From NCBI GenBank assembly GCA_943736015.1, contig OX031059.1, forward strand, positions 55,749,159-55,813,158: 64,000 bases of DNA. The letters run 5' to 3'. The DNA is from Tridacna crocea (lineage: Eukaryota; Mollusca; Bivalvia; Cardiida; Cardiidae). A program made the position numbers and the translations under genes. Below are positions 9,164 through 24,100 of the stretch, piece after piece; positions within the stretch are counted from its first letter, which is position 1; the number at the start of each line of letters is the position of its first letter. The notes under the pieces are model-generated. The model saw nothing but the letters and a program-made list of their open reading frames with translations, made no database searches and was not told the DNA's origin.

Positions 9164-12100
9164 GTAATAAAATGGGATGGTTTTGGCCCTTGATAACTTT
9201 GAATATTTTTTCTTTGCGCGCAAGAATCCAAATATTATCACCGTCACTGGCGATTGTGTCATCGGCCCCGTTAATTATCGTACTCATACTAGTAGAGATA
9301 TTTTTCACACTTATCTGATATCATATTACTCTAGTCTAGTATGTTCATTTGACTTCGAAGTAGGCAAACTCACATGTTCAAGGTTGAGAAAGTTTTCTGT
9401 CATGATATTAGAGGTCAAAAAAGGTTTTTTGTGTTAGGGTGGAAAAAGATATTTTGTAGGAATATGAAATATTTGTCGAAAGGCTCTTTCAACTAAATAG
9501 TAAAATATAACTTCTTGTTTCACCAAATTTTGTCAGATTAAGTAGCAAGACATTTATTTTGCTCTTTGGAGCATCTGTTCAGACAATGATGACTTTATCT
9601 ACAGTGGATTATTGGGATAGTAACTGGCTTTTTTGTCCCTGGGCTTGTTTGTCTGGGCTCAGTCATCAGGGCTTGTTCGTCCCTACTGATTTCTCATTGA
9701 TCCGGGCATATTCATCCCAACTTATGTATTTACCAACCAGAGGTGTTCATAGAGGTTCTTCATTGATTATGAATTTGAAAAGGTTTAAAACCACATTATC
9801 GCCTAACATTTTTTCTCAACTGAACATTAAATAACTGTTTAAAAAAGATCCGTATCACGTTTATAGAAGAAACCAAAGTAAAAGAAAAAATATCAATGGT
9901 GTAATTTCTATCGTTACGTTTAGAGAAGAAACTAAAGTAAATGAAAAATGTTAATGAAGTTATCCCCATCCTGGCACTTAGGAAAAAAATTTAATGAAAA
10001 ATTATACATAAATAGATGTACATATGGATTTTCTATTAATATTGTGTTGTAAAGCCGCTAGCTAGGCAAGAGGCTGTGCGGAGACACATTTTGTGTTCCC
10101 ATCTTGAATCATTGATAAAGTTTCTTTTTTGTTTAAAATATGACTTCGAGAGAGGCAAAAACAAAGCATAAAAAGTTTTATTCCAAGTACTTTTATGTGT
10201 AAAATGACAATTCATTTTAGAGAGCACAAAGCGATTACGTTTCAATAAGATCGAAAAGGTGGTGGGACAAACAAGCCTGGACGAATAAGCCCAGGGACGA
10301 ACAAGCCCAAGGACAAACTCGTTTTGGGACGAACAAGCCCGGAACCATTGGGATATGATCAGATCAGATTCAAAAATAGAATGAGAATAAGGCACAAACC
10401 ACAAAGTTTTCATATCTTTAACAGAAAGATATTTCTAACAGTTAAATAATCATCTTCAAACTTCAAATAAACCATCTTCAAATTATTTAATGTCTTGTCA
10501 TAACAAAGTCTTTGGCAATTTGACCTAATGATTAATCATTTTGACAGTGTTTAATTTATTACCACACAATCCTGACTTTTAACAACCCTGAGAAAGAAGC
10601 CTTTTGAAAACATTGAGGAAAAAGGAGAAAATGCTGGTAACCAGCATTTTCTCCTTTTCCCATAATGTTTTCTACCCTTCCCAAAACAAAATTTCAATTT
10701 TTCAGTCACATTTATTTTGTCGTTTGAAAATGCTTTCAATTTGGACCAGTCTTTAAATTTGATGTTTGGTAAAAAGTTGGTTGAATTTCAGGAAACAAAT
10801 CTTAATAAGCGCCTCTAACCCTTTACCAAACGACATAATTTTAGACTGGTTCAAATTGAAAGCACTCGCAGACAACAAAATAAACGTAACTCAAAAATTA
10901 AAATTTGTTTCTAGCAGGGTAGAAAACATTGTGGGAAAAAGAGAAAATGCTGGTTACCAGCATTTTCTCCTTTTCCCGCGATGTTTTCAAGAAGTTTCTA
11001 TCTCAGGGTTGTAAAAACCAGGGATTGTTTAGTAAAGGGTTAAATGAGCCTATTGAGATTTATAGCTCTGAATTAAGATTCCATGTGAAATGCTGATTGA
11101 TAAAACTTAATAGCTTGCGACACTCGAAAAGGGGCATTCGGACATTCGCATTGAGTGTTGTATCGTATCAGCCTGCCCTGACTGCACAGGCTAATCCTAG
11201 ACAGCACTTTTTGTATGATGCTCTGTTTTATGCAAGTCCACTGTATCACAGAATCTAATGTAATGGTAAAGGTACTGTCTCAGATTAGCTGGTGTGGACT
11301 GCGCAGGCTGATCCAAGATGACATTTTACCCAAATGTCCCAATTCCTCTTTTAGCATGTAGCCAAATGTGTTTTTCTTTACAAATGTGAAGGAACCAGAC
11401 ATTTGCATTCAATAAAAAGGTATAAATTTGTCATCTACAGGTATTAAATAGCAGGATAGTCCTCTTGTAGTTGAGAATTTTCTCCTTTTCCAACAATGTT
11501 ATCAAAAGCCTCAGGGCTGCTAAAAACACCGGATTGTTTGACAGTGGGTTCGTTTTTTAATGTCACTTGTAACATGGTTGTAAGTTTTAAATATTACAGT
11601 TGTCATCAGGGTCCAGTGCCCAGTCCAACCAGAGTACAGCCAACCAATCCTCAACAACTACAGAATACACAGTTAGAGTTCCCAATGATAGAAGAAAAAA
11701 ATTCAGCATGATGAAATTTTCTACTGGAACTAATTTGGATTTTCTAAAGCTTACCAGTGTAAGTATTGATGAAGCTTTTCTTATTAGGAGCTTAAGCTTG
11801 TTTTTGGAAAATGATAGGTAGGCATGTGTTTGTATGGTGTTTAAACCTTTACCTGATATGCAAAGAGGCTCTTCCATTTCAGCAGCAAATAAAGATATGA
11901 TGTCAAAAATATGGGCAAATGAGGATGAAAATATCTGATTGAATGGAAAACATTGTTGGAAAAGGAGAAATTGCTCATTACGAGCAATTTCTCCTTTTCC
12001 CACAATGTTTTCAAAAGCTGTCTGCCATTGATATGTCAAAATGAGTGTATATGGAGTAAAGGGTTAACTCTTTATCAAACAATCCCTGGTTTTAACAATC

Positions 12101-15100
12101 CTGAGATAAAAGCCTTTTGAAAACATTGCGAGAAAAAATGAGAAAATGCTGGTAACCAGCATTTTCTCCTTTTCCCACAACATTTTCTACTCTGCTGGAA
12201 ACAAATTTCAATTTTTGAGTTATAAATTTATTTTGTCTTTTGCAATTACTTTCAGTGTGGACAAATCTAAAATTTTGTTTTTTGGTAAGGAGCTAATGTT
12301 GCTTTCAACATTTTTCATTTATCTATGAGCAGCCAGGTTGACTATCTATGCTTTTCTAGAGTGCTTCACACAAGCCACTGACTGCTTTCCCACATAACCA
12401 CTTAGAATAATGGTCAGCACTGACAAAGAAATTAATCCTGTTGAAATGGCTATTATCAATCTCAGCAGGAAATTCATACACATACATGTATGTGACCAGT
12501 AACACAAAAAGGGACCATCTGGGAACTCCATACATTAATTAGATGAAAACAGACCAATGATAGTCCAGGTCAATTAAAGTTGTTAGATCAAAATTAATTA
12601 TATAGCAAGGTAGAATGTCCACTTTTCATGCAGGAAATATAAAAGTGAAAAGTGTCGACCCTGGTCAGACTGTGCAATTGACACTTTTCGTAGTTCACAG
12701 ATGGTCCCTTTTTACTTGACAGGTCACATGATATATACGAGCCATGCTCTGGCAAAAGAGCTTTATGCGTCTCTGTGATTCAGGACACCAAGCTTGTCAT
12801 CACATGATTATGGATGCATAAAATCCATTGACCTTAAAACAGACTGAACCATTAGGTACTCTGGTCCTTTGACATGCAGAAAACTTACCAAAAGTAAAAA
12901 AGTATCAGCTTAGGGCAGGAGTGCGCAGGCTCACCTGGGTTGATACTTTTTTGCAGATGTTTTGACCCTTTACCATGCAATAAACCCTGAGGAAGAAGCC
13001 TTTTGAAAAGATTGTGGGAAAAGGAGAAAATGCTGGTACCCAGCATTTTCTCCTTTTCCCACAATGTTTTCTACCCTATCAAGTATCAAAGCAAAATTCC
13101 ACCATTTGAGCCACTTTGAAATTGTCGTCTGCAAATGTTTTCAGGATAGGTCTAAAATTTTGTCATATGGTAAAAGGTTAACTCACTACCAAATGGCAAT
13201 ATTTTAGACTTGTCCAAATTGAAAGTATTTGCAGATGACAAAATAAAAGTGACTGAAAATTTGAAATTGGTTTTGTGAAGGGTAGAAAACAATGTGGGTA
13301 AAGGAGAAAATGCTGGTTACCAGCATTTTCTCCTTTTCCCACAATGTTTTCTAATGGCTCCATTTTCAAAGAGCATAGCTCACATGTATTACGAACAGTA
13401 CTCGTTTTATTCATCTGTCGCTGCAAGGCTTATAAAAATGATGTTCTCTTACAGACTTCGGTCAGAATGGAGAGAGAGAATAACCTAAAAGAGTACAAAT
13501 CAGTGTATAACATAGATGCTATGCCCAAATATGGTGCTGGGAGTGAATATGGTCGGCAGCAGAAAGAAGAAGCGAGACGGAAAAAATTTGGAATACATGT
13601 GAAAGAATATAACCCTGATGATCAGCCGTGGCAGATGAAGGTTGGAAAAGGCAAAGATGCTAAAAGGTATGACTGAAATTGATTTTTCTGATTGACTCAA
13701 TCGATGTAAAATAAATGTGTTTAAACTTATATTACCAATTGATTGACAACATTTCAGTGGTAAGCGATCAAACCATAAGGTGTGTGCTGCTTTACAGCAC
13801 AATCACAAGTTTTGATGCCGCTGTGGAATAAGCCTGTGGAAAAAATTGTGGGAATAGGACAAAATACTTCTGGAAGAAGGTTTTTAAAAACATTGATAGA
13901 AAAGCAGAAAGTACTGGTAACCAGCATTCCTTCTTTTCCCAGAATGTTTTTCAGCATATCAAAGATCATCTCCAAGTGTCCAATTAACTCACCAGCTCCC
14001 AAATCAAAGTTGCACCAAGTGATTTAGAAAACTTTGAAAAAGTAGGAAAATCGGTGTGTAAATTTAAGTTACACATGACTTTTTTGGTCAAGATTTAAAA
14101 AGACTGAGAGAGTTACTCCAGCAGTTTCTTCTGATGGCATATTTAGACTTCCAAATTGAAAGCATGCTCCTTTGACAAATTAAATGTGACTCAAAGAGTC
14201 GACTTTGTCTGTGAAAAGGAGGAAAAAATTGTGGGCAAAGGAGATGATGCTGGTTGCCAACATTTTTTCCTTGTCCCACAGTGTTTTCAAAAGCCTGCTT
14301 CCTCATGTTTGTAAAAACTATAAACAGTTTGATAAAGGTTTAAACCATGACCAGACAATCCTACTTCATTATAATGCTTAGGAAGATGGCACCGCAAAAA
14401 GCTGAAATAGCAGAAAATAGTGACCAGCATTATATTCTACCCTTTCAATCTTAACTCTTTCCCAAACGACAAATTTTAGATTCTTCCAAACTGAAAGAGT
14501 TTACAGATGACAATTTTAACTTTTTATATCAGTGGCAGAAAATTATCCGAACTGGTAGAAAACACTGTGGGAAAAGGAGAAATTGCTCGTTACGAGCAAT
14601 TTCTCCTTTTCCCATAGTGTTTTCAAAAGACTTGTACTGCAGACACGTAAAAACAAGGGCTTGTTTGGGAAAGGGTTAACTACAGTCATTTGAGCCAATC
14701 TTACTTGCAGACTTGTAAGAGTTTAGAATCTATTTGTCAGGTAAAGAGTTAAAGACTACTCCCCCTTACATTTGGATGTAAAGAATGTTTTTGCCAATCT
14801 AGTCTGGAAATTTGAACTTATAACTTAATTTGGCTTGGGTACTGATTATAGAACAGTTACTGATTACAAACTCAATATTTCTTATAGGTTTAAAGGAGTG
14901 CGGGAGGGCACAATCACAGAGAATACATCATATTACATCTTCATGCAATGTGCAGATGGTGCTTTTGAAGCTTTCCCTGTGGAAGAATGGTACAACTTTC
15001 AACCTGTCGTCCAGTATAAATATCTTAACTCTGAAGAAGCTGAGGAAGAGTTTAGCAAGTAAGTAAACTTGGTTTTTTATCAAGTCTTTCCCAAACGACA

Positions 15101-18100
15101 AAAATTTAGACTGGTCCAAATTGAAAGGATTTGGAGATGACAGATTAAGTGTATCTGGATTGATGACTTTTGTGTTTGATTGGGTAGAAAACATTAATGG
15201 TAATGGGTTAATTCAATGACTGAATGATGTACAGGATTTAAGGACACACAAAAAAACTATAACAGAGAAGTGACAGATATGTAAAATAAGGGAAGATATT
15301 GTTCGAAGACAGTACGGAAACGATTATGGACATAAAGGAATTCCTGCTGCTCCATTGCCTACAATGTTTTCCAAATTTGCAGTGGATTTGTACTCGCCCC
15401 TAGTGAATCAGATGAGCCTTTGATAGCTTTTGTAAACTGTGTGGATCAAGATGAGACAGCAAAATTGTATCACCTGATTTTGAATCTATGCTATTTAACT
15501 CTTTACCACACAATCCAGACTTTTAATGACCCTGAGAAAGAAAGCTTTTGAAAGTTTTGCAGGAAAGGGAGAAAATGCTGGTAACCAGCTTTTTCTCCTT
15601 TTCCAACAATGTTTTCTACTCTTCCCAAATCAAATTTCAGTTTTTGAGTCACATTTATTTGATCATCTGCAAATGCTTTCAATTTGGACTAGTCTTAAGA
15701 TTTGTCGTTTGGTAAAGCGTCAATTATCAGAATGGTGAGTTGTGATGTACGTCATGGCAATCATTTATTTGAGTGTCTGATACGCATGTACTAGGCTACA
15801 TAGCTCTGCCCATTGGACAAGATGTAAACTCTCAGATATATACATGTAGTACAAGGATATAGCTCTGCCCATGGACAAAATATATACACTCTCAGATATA
15901 GATAGGAGTGGCACTTTGGGAAAAAGGGGGGTTTAACTCTTAACCATACGAGCAAATAATAGACTTGTCCAAACTGAAAGTATCTGTAGACATTTTAAAC
16001 ATACCCGGTAGCTCAAAAGATGGGTTTTGACTCTAATAGAGTAGAAAACAAAAGACAAAAATTTAGCCTTGTCCAAATTGAAAGCATATGCAGACGACAA
16101 AATAAAAGTGACTGAAAATTTGAAACTTGTTTTGGAAAAGGAAGAAAACAATATGGAAAAAGGAGAAAATACTGGTTACCAGCATTTTCTCCTTTTCCAA
16201 CAGTGTTTTCGAACACCTTCTGTCTCAGGGTTGTTAAAAGTAGGGATTATATGGTAATGAGTTAATGATCTTGGTAACAAGCTTTACCAAGCAAGTCATC
16301 CGATAGCGATGGAGCCTTAATATTCATGATTTTATTTTTTTTGTTCTTTATCTAGGAGAGATAAAACTATGAATTTCTTCTCTATTATGGTTCGAAAGAG
16401 AATCAAGAATGATCCTGAAGGTCAAGAGGAGGCAGTGACGGAGAAGGAGGAGAAAAAGGCGAAAGAAAAGAAGGACAAAAGTCTTGTAAGGTTCTTACTG
16501 ATAAAAATCCATTACCATAGAAATAGAACTTTTCACATCCCAGCTGTCCACAGGGTTTGAAAACATTGTGAGTTACATCACCTTTGTAACAAAAAGAGTT
16601 TTATTATTCTGTCATATAGTTTTATTCTGTCAAAAAAATGACATCATTAATGTTATTAATGTACCCATATGTTTTGTTCCTCTCAATAGCAGAAACTATT
16701 AAGGCGAAATAAGCGACTTACCTACAGAACTAACATTTTACGCACTGGAAAAAAAATTGGCTTGTTCAAATTGAAAGCATTTCTAGACCACAAATTAAAT
16801 GTTGCTCAGGTGATGGAATTCATCTTTGAAAGAGTAGGAAACATTGTTTATAAAGGAGAAAATGCTGGTTTGATTCCATGATTTTGATATTTTTTTTAGA
16901 TTCTGACAGATATGGATGATTGGATGGCTAGTTCAGATGAAGAAGAGGATGGAATGGATGGTGAGGAGGAAAAAGGTAAGTGAATTACCTGGTTGTTTTG
17001 GTCATGTGACATCAATCTCTACCCTTTACCACACAATCAAAAGGTGTAACACTCTTGAAAGAAAAGCCTTTCGAAAACATTGTGTAAAAAAAAAAGAAAA
17101 ATGCTAGTAACCAGCATTTTCTCCTTTTTTCCCACAATGTTTTCTACCATTAAAATTTAAAAAAAAAAAATATGCCATTTAAAGGTGGGTATTTAGAATT
17201 TTCACATCACACCAAATTAGAAAAAAATATATATCATTGAAATTTATATGAAAAAACAAAACAAATCATCAATAATTAAGAATCATAATATTACAAAAAA
17301 AAAATTTTTTTTTGATGGTATTCCCTTAAAAGGCTACGTAGCCTCTTAAGCTATTTTTAGATTTTGCACAAAAAATCAGTAAAGCATTGTGGGAATGTCA
17401 AGTGACTGGCATGTGACTAATAACGCTGAAATTCCATTACATAACAAACATGTAATAATTATTTTCCATAATGTCTTCTTCAGACGGATGTTTGAAACTT
17501 TGTCTGTGATTTCCTGTATTTAAATGAGATAATTGATAATCTAAAAATAAAACGTGTCTCCCGTTGGTGTCAACTTGGTCCGTAATAAATATCAAATTTC
17601 TTGTGTTATTGGATGGTTTTCGACTACTGGGGTTTAATGAACGCAAATTAAAAAACTATGGGAGTATAAGGATGATTTTTTTTGCATTTTCGTCCCAAAA
17701 TCTGAAAGGGCCACCTTTAAGCAATATTTAATTTGTCATCCATAAAATATATTATTTGAAAAGAAGAAAAATACTGATTACTAGTTATTTTTTTGTTTTC
17801 CACAATGTATACATATACATATTTTCCCAGAACACAGAATTGCTTGATAAAACATTCAATTTCCAGTTCTGGGTCTGGGTGATTTGAGAAATTTTGCAGG
17901 GCAGGGCAAAAATGCAGATGTCATACTTTTATAAGAGATGGTAGACCAGGAGTTTTGTTCTCTTGATTAATGTTGCAGGGTATGTTCTTGTCAAATAGGA
18001 GATTTAACCCATTACCAAACGACAATATTTTAGACTGGTCCAAATTGAAAGCATTTGCAGATGACAAAATAAAAGTGACTGAAAGTTTGATATTTGTTTT

Positions 18101-21100
18101 GTGAAGGGTAGAAAACATTGTGGGAAAAGGAGAAAATGCTGGTAACCAGCATTTTCTCCTTTTCCCACAATGTTTTCTAAAGGCTTCTTTTTCAGGGGCG
18201 TCAAAAGTAGGGATTGTGTGGTAATGGGTTAAGCAGATGTGTTTGCTATATCATTTTGCTATATCATTTCAAATGGTAGTCAATGGAGCATGTCTTAGTC
18301 TATGATTAATTTGTGACATTCAGTAATTATAGTAAACTCTTCATATTTTCAGAAAGTAAACCAAAGAAGGATAAGAAAAAGGATAAAAAATCAAAGAGGA
18401 GAAAGAATGCCAAGATAAACGATAATGACGAGGCTGTAGAAGAGAGTGATGAAGGAGACTTTGATGATAGAGAGTTAGACTATATATCAGACTCTGGCAG
18501 GTTAGTGGACTAGTTGAGCTTGTGGGATGCAAGGGGATGGGGGGGGTGTTTAACCCTTTCCCGAACGAGTCTTTGTTTTTACGCGTCTGCTGTACAAGTC
18601 TTTTGAAAACACTGGGAGAAAAGGAGAAATTGCTCATAACGAGCAATTTCTTCTTTTCCCATAGTGTTTTCTGGGGGGGGGGGGGGGGGGGGGGGTGTTT
18701 AACCCTTTCCCGAACGAGTCGTCTTTGTTTTTACGCGTCTGCAGTACAAGTCTTTTGAAAACACTGGGAGAAAAGGAGAAATTGCTCATAACGAGCAATT
18801 TCTTCTTTTCCCATAGTGTTTTCTGCCTGTTCGGATCATTTTCTGCCATTGTCATGAAAGTTAAAATTGTCGTCTGCAAACTCTTTCAGTTTGGAAGAGT
18901 CTAAAATTTGTTGTTTGGGAAAGGGTTAATCATTCACTAGACATCCTTTAGTTGTTTGAACAACCATCAGGAGTAAGGCTTTTGAAAACATGGCGGGGAA
19001 AAGGAGAAAGTGTTTTTGTCAAAGCATGGCGGGGGTATTAAGTCACATTCAGTGACAGCTCTAGTGTAGAGAAAGAGTGAGGAAAACTCTGCTAAAACCT
19101 GAAAGTATGTAGAATGGCTTAGCTGTGTAAAGGTAGATAAATTACCAATATATTGACATGGGTAGGTACACTGAAAGTCAAGGGAATTGTCTTGGTTTAA
19201 CCCTTTACCACACAACAAAATTTTAGCCTTGTCAAAATTGAAAGCATTTGCAGACTAATATTTTAGTGCTGGGCAGTTGGTGTAATTGTTCTTTGATAAG
19301 GTAGAAAACATAGTGGGAAAAGGAGAAAATGCTGGTCCCATGCATTTTCTCCTTTTCCCACTATGTTTTTAAAAGGCTTCTTTCTCAGGGGTGTTGTCAT
19401 CGTGTGGTAAAGAGTTAAGACCGGAAACAACAGCGATTTCTTTGAATGCCCTAAACCATGAAATCAATCTTCTATCGATCATAATCTCTGCAACCTTCAC
19501 CCAACAAAGGCAGCACATCACCTGTAGATACACGAATGATCATAGTTTCATAAAATGAAGATGACATTGGTTAAAAACTTGTCTAAAACTGGCTAAAAAT
19601 GAGTGAAGATCTACATGTATCTGGAAGTTTAAAACTATTTATTTTACTTCAAACATAACTCTAAAAGTTCTAAAAGTGGTATAAACTATTTGGCTGCTAA
19701 GTGTGACTTAGTGACCTTTCTACAGACAGTGTAGATCAAGATCAGACTGCACAGAACGTACAATCTGATCTTGGATCTACAATGACTGAAAAGGAGATTT
19801 TTTTTTTTTTTCAACCCTTTCCCAAACGACAAACTTTTCGACTAGAATATATGAAAGCATTTGCAGACATGACAATTCAACTCTTGCTGAAAAGATGATT
19901 TCTGTCTATGATAGGGTAGAAAACATTGTGGGAAAATGAGAAAATGCTGGTTCCCAGCATTTTCTCCTTTTCCCACAATGTTTTCCAAAGGCTACTATTG
20001 CAGACCCGTAAAAACCAGGGATTGTTTGGGAAAGGGTTAAATGAAGTTGAAAGATCAGAGCTTTGGTTTTTGGTACCAACTTGAAATTTTGATTTCATAA
20101 TTATATATAACAGGTTAAGGATTAAAGCAAACTTCCTGGAAATTTTCACCAGTACTCGCACTATGATGAGGATAATTTAAAAATGTTGAGTCTGTTGAAT
20201 ATATGTGACCTGTCACGCAAAAAGGGACCTTCTGGGAACAGCAAAAAGTATCAACCCTGGTCACACTGCACATTTGTGCAGCCTGACCAGGGTAGACACT
20301 TTTTGCTTTTATGATATTTTCTGTATGAAAGGTGGATATTGAACCTTGTCATACAATCATTTTTGAGCTATCAGCTTGAATCCACATTCACTATCGTTGA
20401 TCTGTTTTCATCTATTTAACCCTTTCCCGAACAAGCCCTTGTTTTTACGTGTCTGCAGTACAAGTCTTCTGAAAACACTGTGGGAAAAGGAGAAATTGCT
20501 CGTAACGAGCAATTTCTCCTTTTCCCACAGTGTTTTCTACTCATTTGGAGAACTTTCTGCCATTTTTATCAAATTTGAAATTGTCGTCTGCAAACTCTTT
20601 GAGTTTGGAATAGTCTAAAATTTGTCGTTTGGGAAAGGATTAATGTGCGGAATTACCAGAGAGTCTCTTTTTTGTGTGACAGGTCACATACATGTATAAC
20701 TAGAGCAATTTAAAGAATTGTTTGTGGATACTGCACCTGATATTCTCTACCAAGAGATAAGGCAAAGATCAGCATGTAAAAAGAAATGGAATCTCATAGT
20801 AGGCAATTCTCCTTTTACCAGACAGTAAATGCAATATTGATTCTTAGGGATATGAATCAACAGTTTCAAAGTTTATAATTATGGATTTGTCCGTTTTTGT
20901 TTTGCAGTGAATCTGAATTGGATGAAAAAGGTAAGGAAGACAAGTATGATGATCAGGGCGTTGACCAGGAAAAAGGTCTGAAAAAACTGATTGACTCAGA
21001 TGAAAGTAGTGAAGAAGAGGTGGAGGAAGAGAAAAAAGATGAAGAAGATAAGGAAGATGAAGAATTAGATGAAAAGAAATCAAAGAAGAAAAATAAGGAA

Positions 21101-24100
21101 AATAAAGATGGTAACTTTTGTTCTTTTTCTATTTACTAAGATTCTTTGGCAAGCCCAAGATGAGTAGTATCGTGAAATGATAGTGGATGGTCTTAACTCT
21201 TTACCAGACAACAAAATTTTAGACTGATCCAAATTTAAAGCACATGCAGATGATAAAATGAACGTAACTCAAAAATTGAACTTTGTTTCCAGCAGGGTTG
21301 AAAACATTGTGGAAAGCACTTGCAGACGACAAAATTAATATTACTCAAAAAGCAAAATTTGTTTCCAGCAGGCAAGAAAACATCGTGGGAAAAGGAGAAA
21401 ATGCTGGTTACCAGGTCAAGTAGTTCATAGTCTGGGTACTATGATTATTATCTACTGTGCAACTTTTGACTTTCCTGATCATGTGTGTGAGTATTAATGT
21501 AACACTTAATCTCTCAACAAGATTTTAGACCTATCTGAATTGAAAGCAATTGCTGATGACAGTTTCAGTGTGGCTCATATGAAATGATTTTTCTTTGATA
21601 TGGTACAAAACATTGTGGGAAAAGGAGAAAATGCTGGTAACCAGCATTTTCTCCTTTTTCCACAATGTTTTCTAAAGCTTTCTCTTTCAAGGATGTTAAG
21701 TCGTCATTATGTGGTAGGGGTTAAGTAAAGTAATTAGTAATTTGATGTGTGCCTTTTCTCTGTTTTCTCAGTTTATAGCTTTGGATTAGAATCCTTCTAA
21801 TTTTCACTATGAATTTTGTATATTTGTATATTTTGATATTTCAGATGATGACAGTGACAGTAGCAGCTCATCTTCAGACAGTGATGACTCTGATATAGAT
21901 AAGAATGAAGACAAATTTAGTTCTGTATTATTTATGCAGGTAATCAGTTAGTTTAATCTGTAAGGAATCTTTGTTTTTGTTCTCAGTTTATAAAATCAGT
22001 ATTTACAGGAAGCGCATGTGGAAATGAGCTCTGCATGATGCAGTTGATGTCCGTGCAAAAGTTGCAAGCTGAGAGACGGAAGCTTCGTACATGTACTTCA
22101 TCATACTTTACATTTCACATATGCATATCTCCTTCATCTTTTCATCATTTGATCAGAAAACAACCACTGTGTCAAGGTGGCATGGATTTCTCCATTTATC
22201 TCTATACCAAAGGATAAAGAGTTAGATCTGTCCATTTGAAAACCCTTGAAAATGACCAGTAAGGTTTTTTTTCTTTAAAAGCTTCAAAAATTGATAAGAG
22301 TTGTCTTTGACAGCATTGAAAACATTTTTATAAAAGAAAAGAAAAAGCAATGACTGTTCCCAGCATAAGCTTCTTATCTTACAGTGGTTTCAAAAGCCTT
22401 CTGAACAGTCTTAAAAATACAGAGTTATGTGATATAGGGTTACTTGTTAATTTGTGACAATGATTGGGACAGGTCTAGATTATCCTCTTCATAATCATTT
22501 TACTCTTCTAGAAAAACATTCAATCAAATCATAGTGAGCTAGCATTTCTCTTAACTCTTTCCCAAACGACAATGTTTTAGATTGGTCCAAATTGAAAGCA
22601 TTTGCAGACGACAAAATAAAAGTGACTGAAAATTTGAATTTTTTTTTGTGAAGGGTAGAAAAAATTGTGGGAAAAGGAGAAAATGCTGGTTACCAGCATT
22701 TTCTCCTTTTCCCAAAATCTTTTCTAAAGGCTACTTTCTCAGGGCCGTCAAAAGTAGGGATTGTGTGGTAATGGGTTAAGGTACCTTTCACATTGTATGA
22801 CTCATGTTTTATTTGTTTTTGTGTACCGTACACAGGAAACAATTTTTATGTGATTTTTATTACAGAGGAAGAAAGGAGGCTCAAGGCCAAATACACCAAC
22901 ACTAGAAACAAAAACAGAGCCAAAACCAGAAGGTTACAATCATTTTTGTTATTTCCTGTACTTTATTTTGTGTTAATTTTTAACAACTTTACATTACTTT
23001 CAGGTTTTCTACATTATAATTAAGAGGGGTGAATTAAATAAGATACAATTAATCTTTTTTCAAATTATGAAACAGACCTAAATATTTTTGTTACAGGGTT
23101 GGAAGGACTCGGATATAATATAGAAAATAATGGACATTATAAATCAAAGATCAGATTTAAAAATGTTGTCTCCTTATCTTGATCAGTACTCCCAAGAAAT
23201 GCACCTCATGTAACAGTCAGTCAACTCAATGTCAACTAACGTAGATTGTGGCCTGAACATCAATGTATATTTGTAATGCTCAATGAATAGTGACATACTT
23301 AATTTTGGGTGGCTCATTTATAAAACTTAGCCACAATGATTTCTGCCCTTTCAGGATTTATAAAATTTCTAGCTCATATAATTTAGGATGTATATAACCT
23401 CCATGAGTTTAGTATGCCCTGTTGTTGCATTTACAGCTATAGTTTACCTGTCAAATTAACACACTACAGTAAAGGTTTGTAGATCATTCTAAAGATGTCC
23501 TTAATAAAATACGGATGAACAGCATGAGTGAAATGTAATCCTATACCACGCAAGTCCAACTTCAAATGAACCTGACAGAAAAGACTTTTGAAAACATTGT
23601 GGTAAAAGGAGAAAATGCTTGTAACCAACATTTTCTCCTTTTCCAAGAATAATTTCTCTTATTTAACTGAGAAATCATCTTTTTAGGTACAATTAATTTG
23701 CTCAAATGCTTTTAATTTGGACAAGCCTGATTTTGTTGTTTGGTAAAAGGTTTACCAAACCACAAAATTTTACTGAAATAATGATTTTTGTTTTGGATAG
23801 CAAAGAAAACATTGTGGGAAAAGGAGAAAATGCTGGTAACCAGCATTGTCTCCTTTTCCCACATTGTTTTCAAAAGCTTTCCCCTACAGGGTCATTAAAA
23901 CTCGTGATTGTGTGTTAAAGGGTTAATACATGCATATGAATACAATAGGAAGCTTCTCCCTTTGCTAGAATGCTAGAATTATTTTTTTCAAAGCAGTTAG
24001 GAGATAAATGGAAGAAAGAAAAAATAAGTTACCGGTATATACTAGTGATGATTGATTCAATATCATATCTTACAGCTGGTACTAAGAGGAAGATGGATTC

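Noticed and set aside
23098-23160. Extra GTF2F1 exon after a TTACAG (reads GLEGLGYNIENNGHYK)
   Set aside because: Phase is possible but there is no similarity to RAP74, no good donor, and exon 10 joins exon 11 correctly without it.
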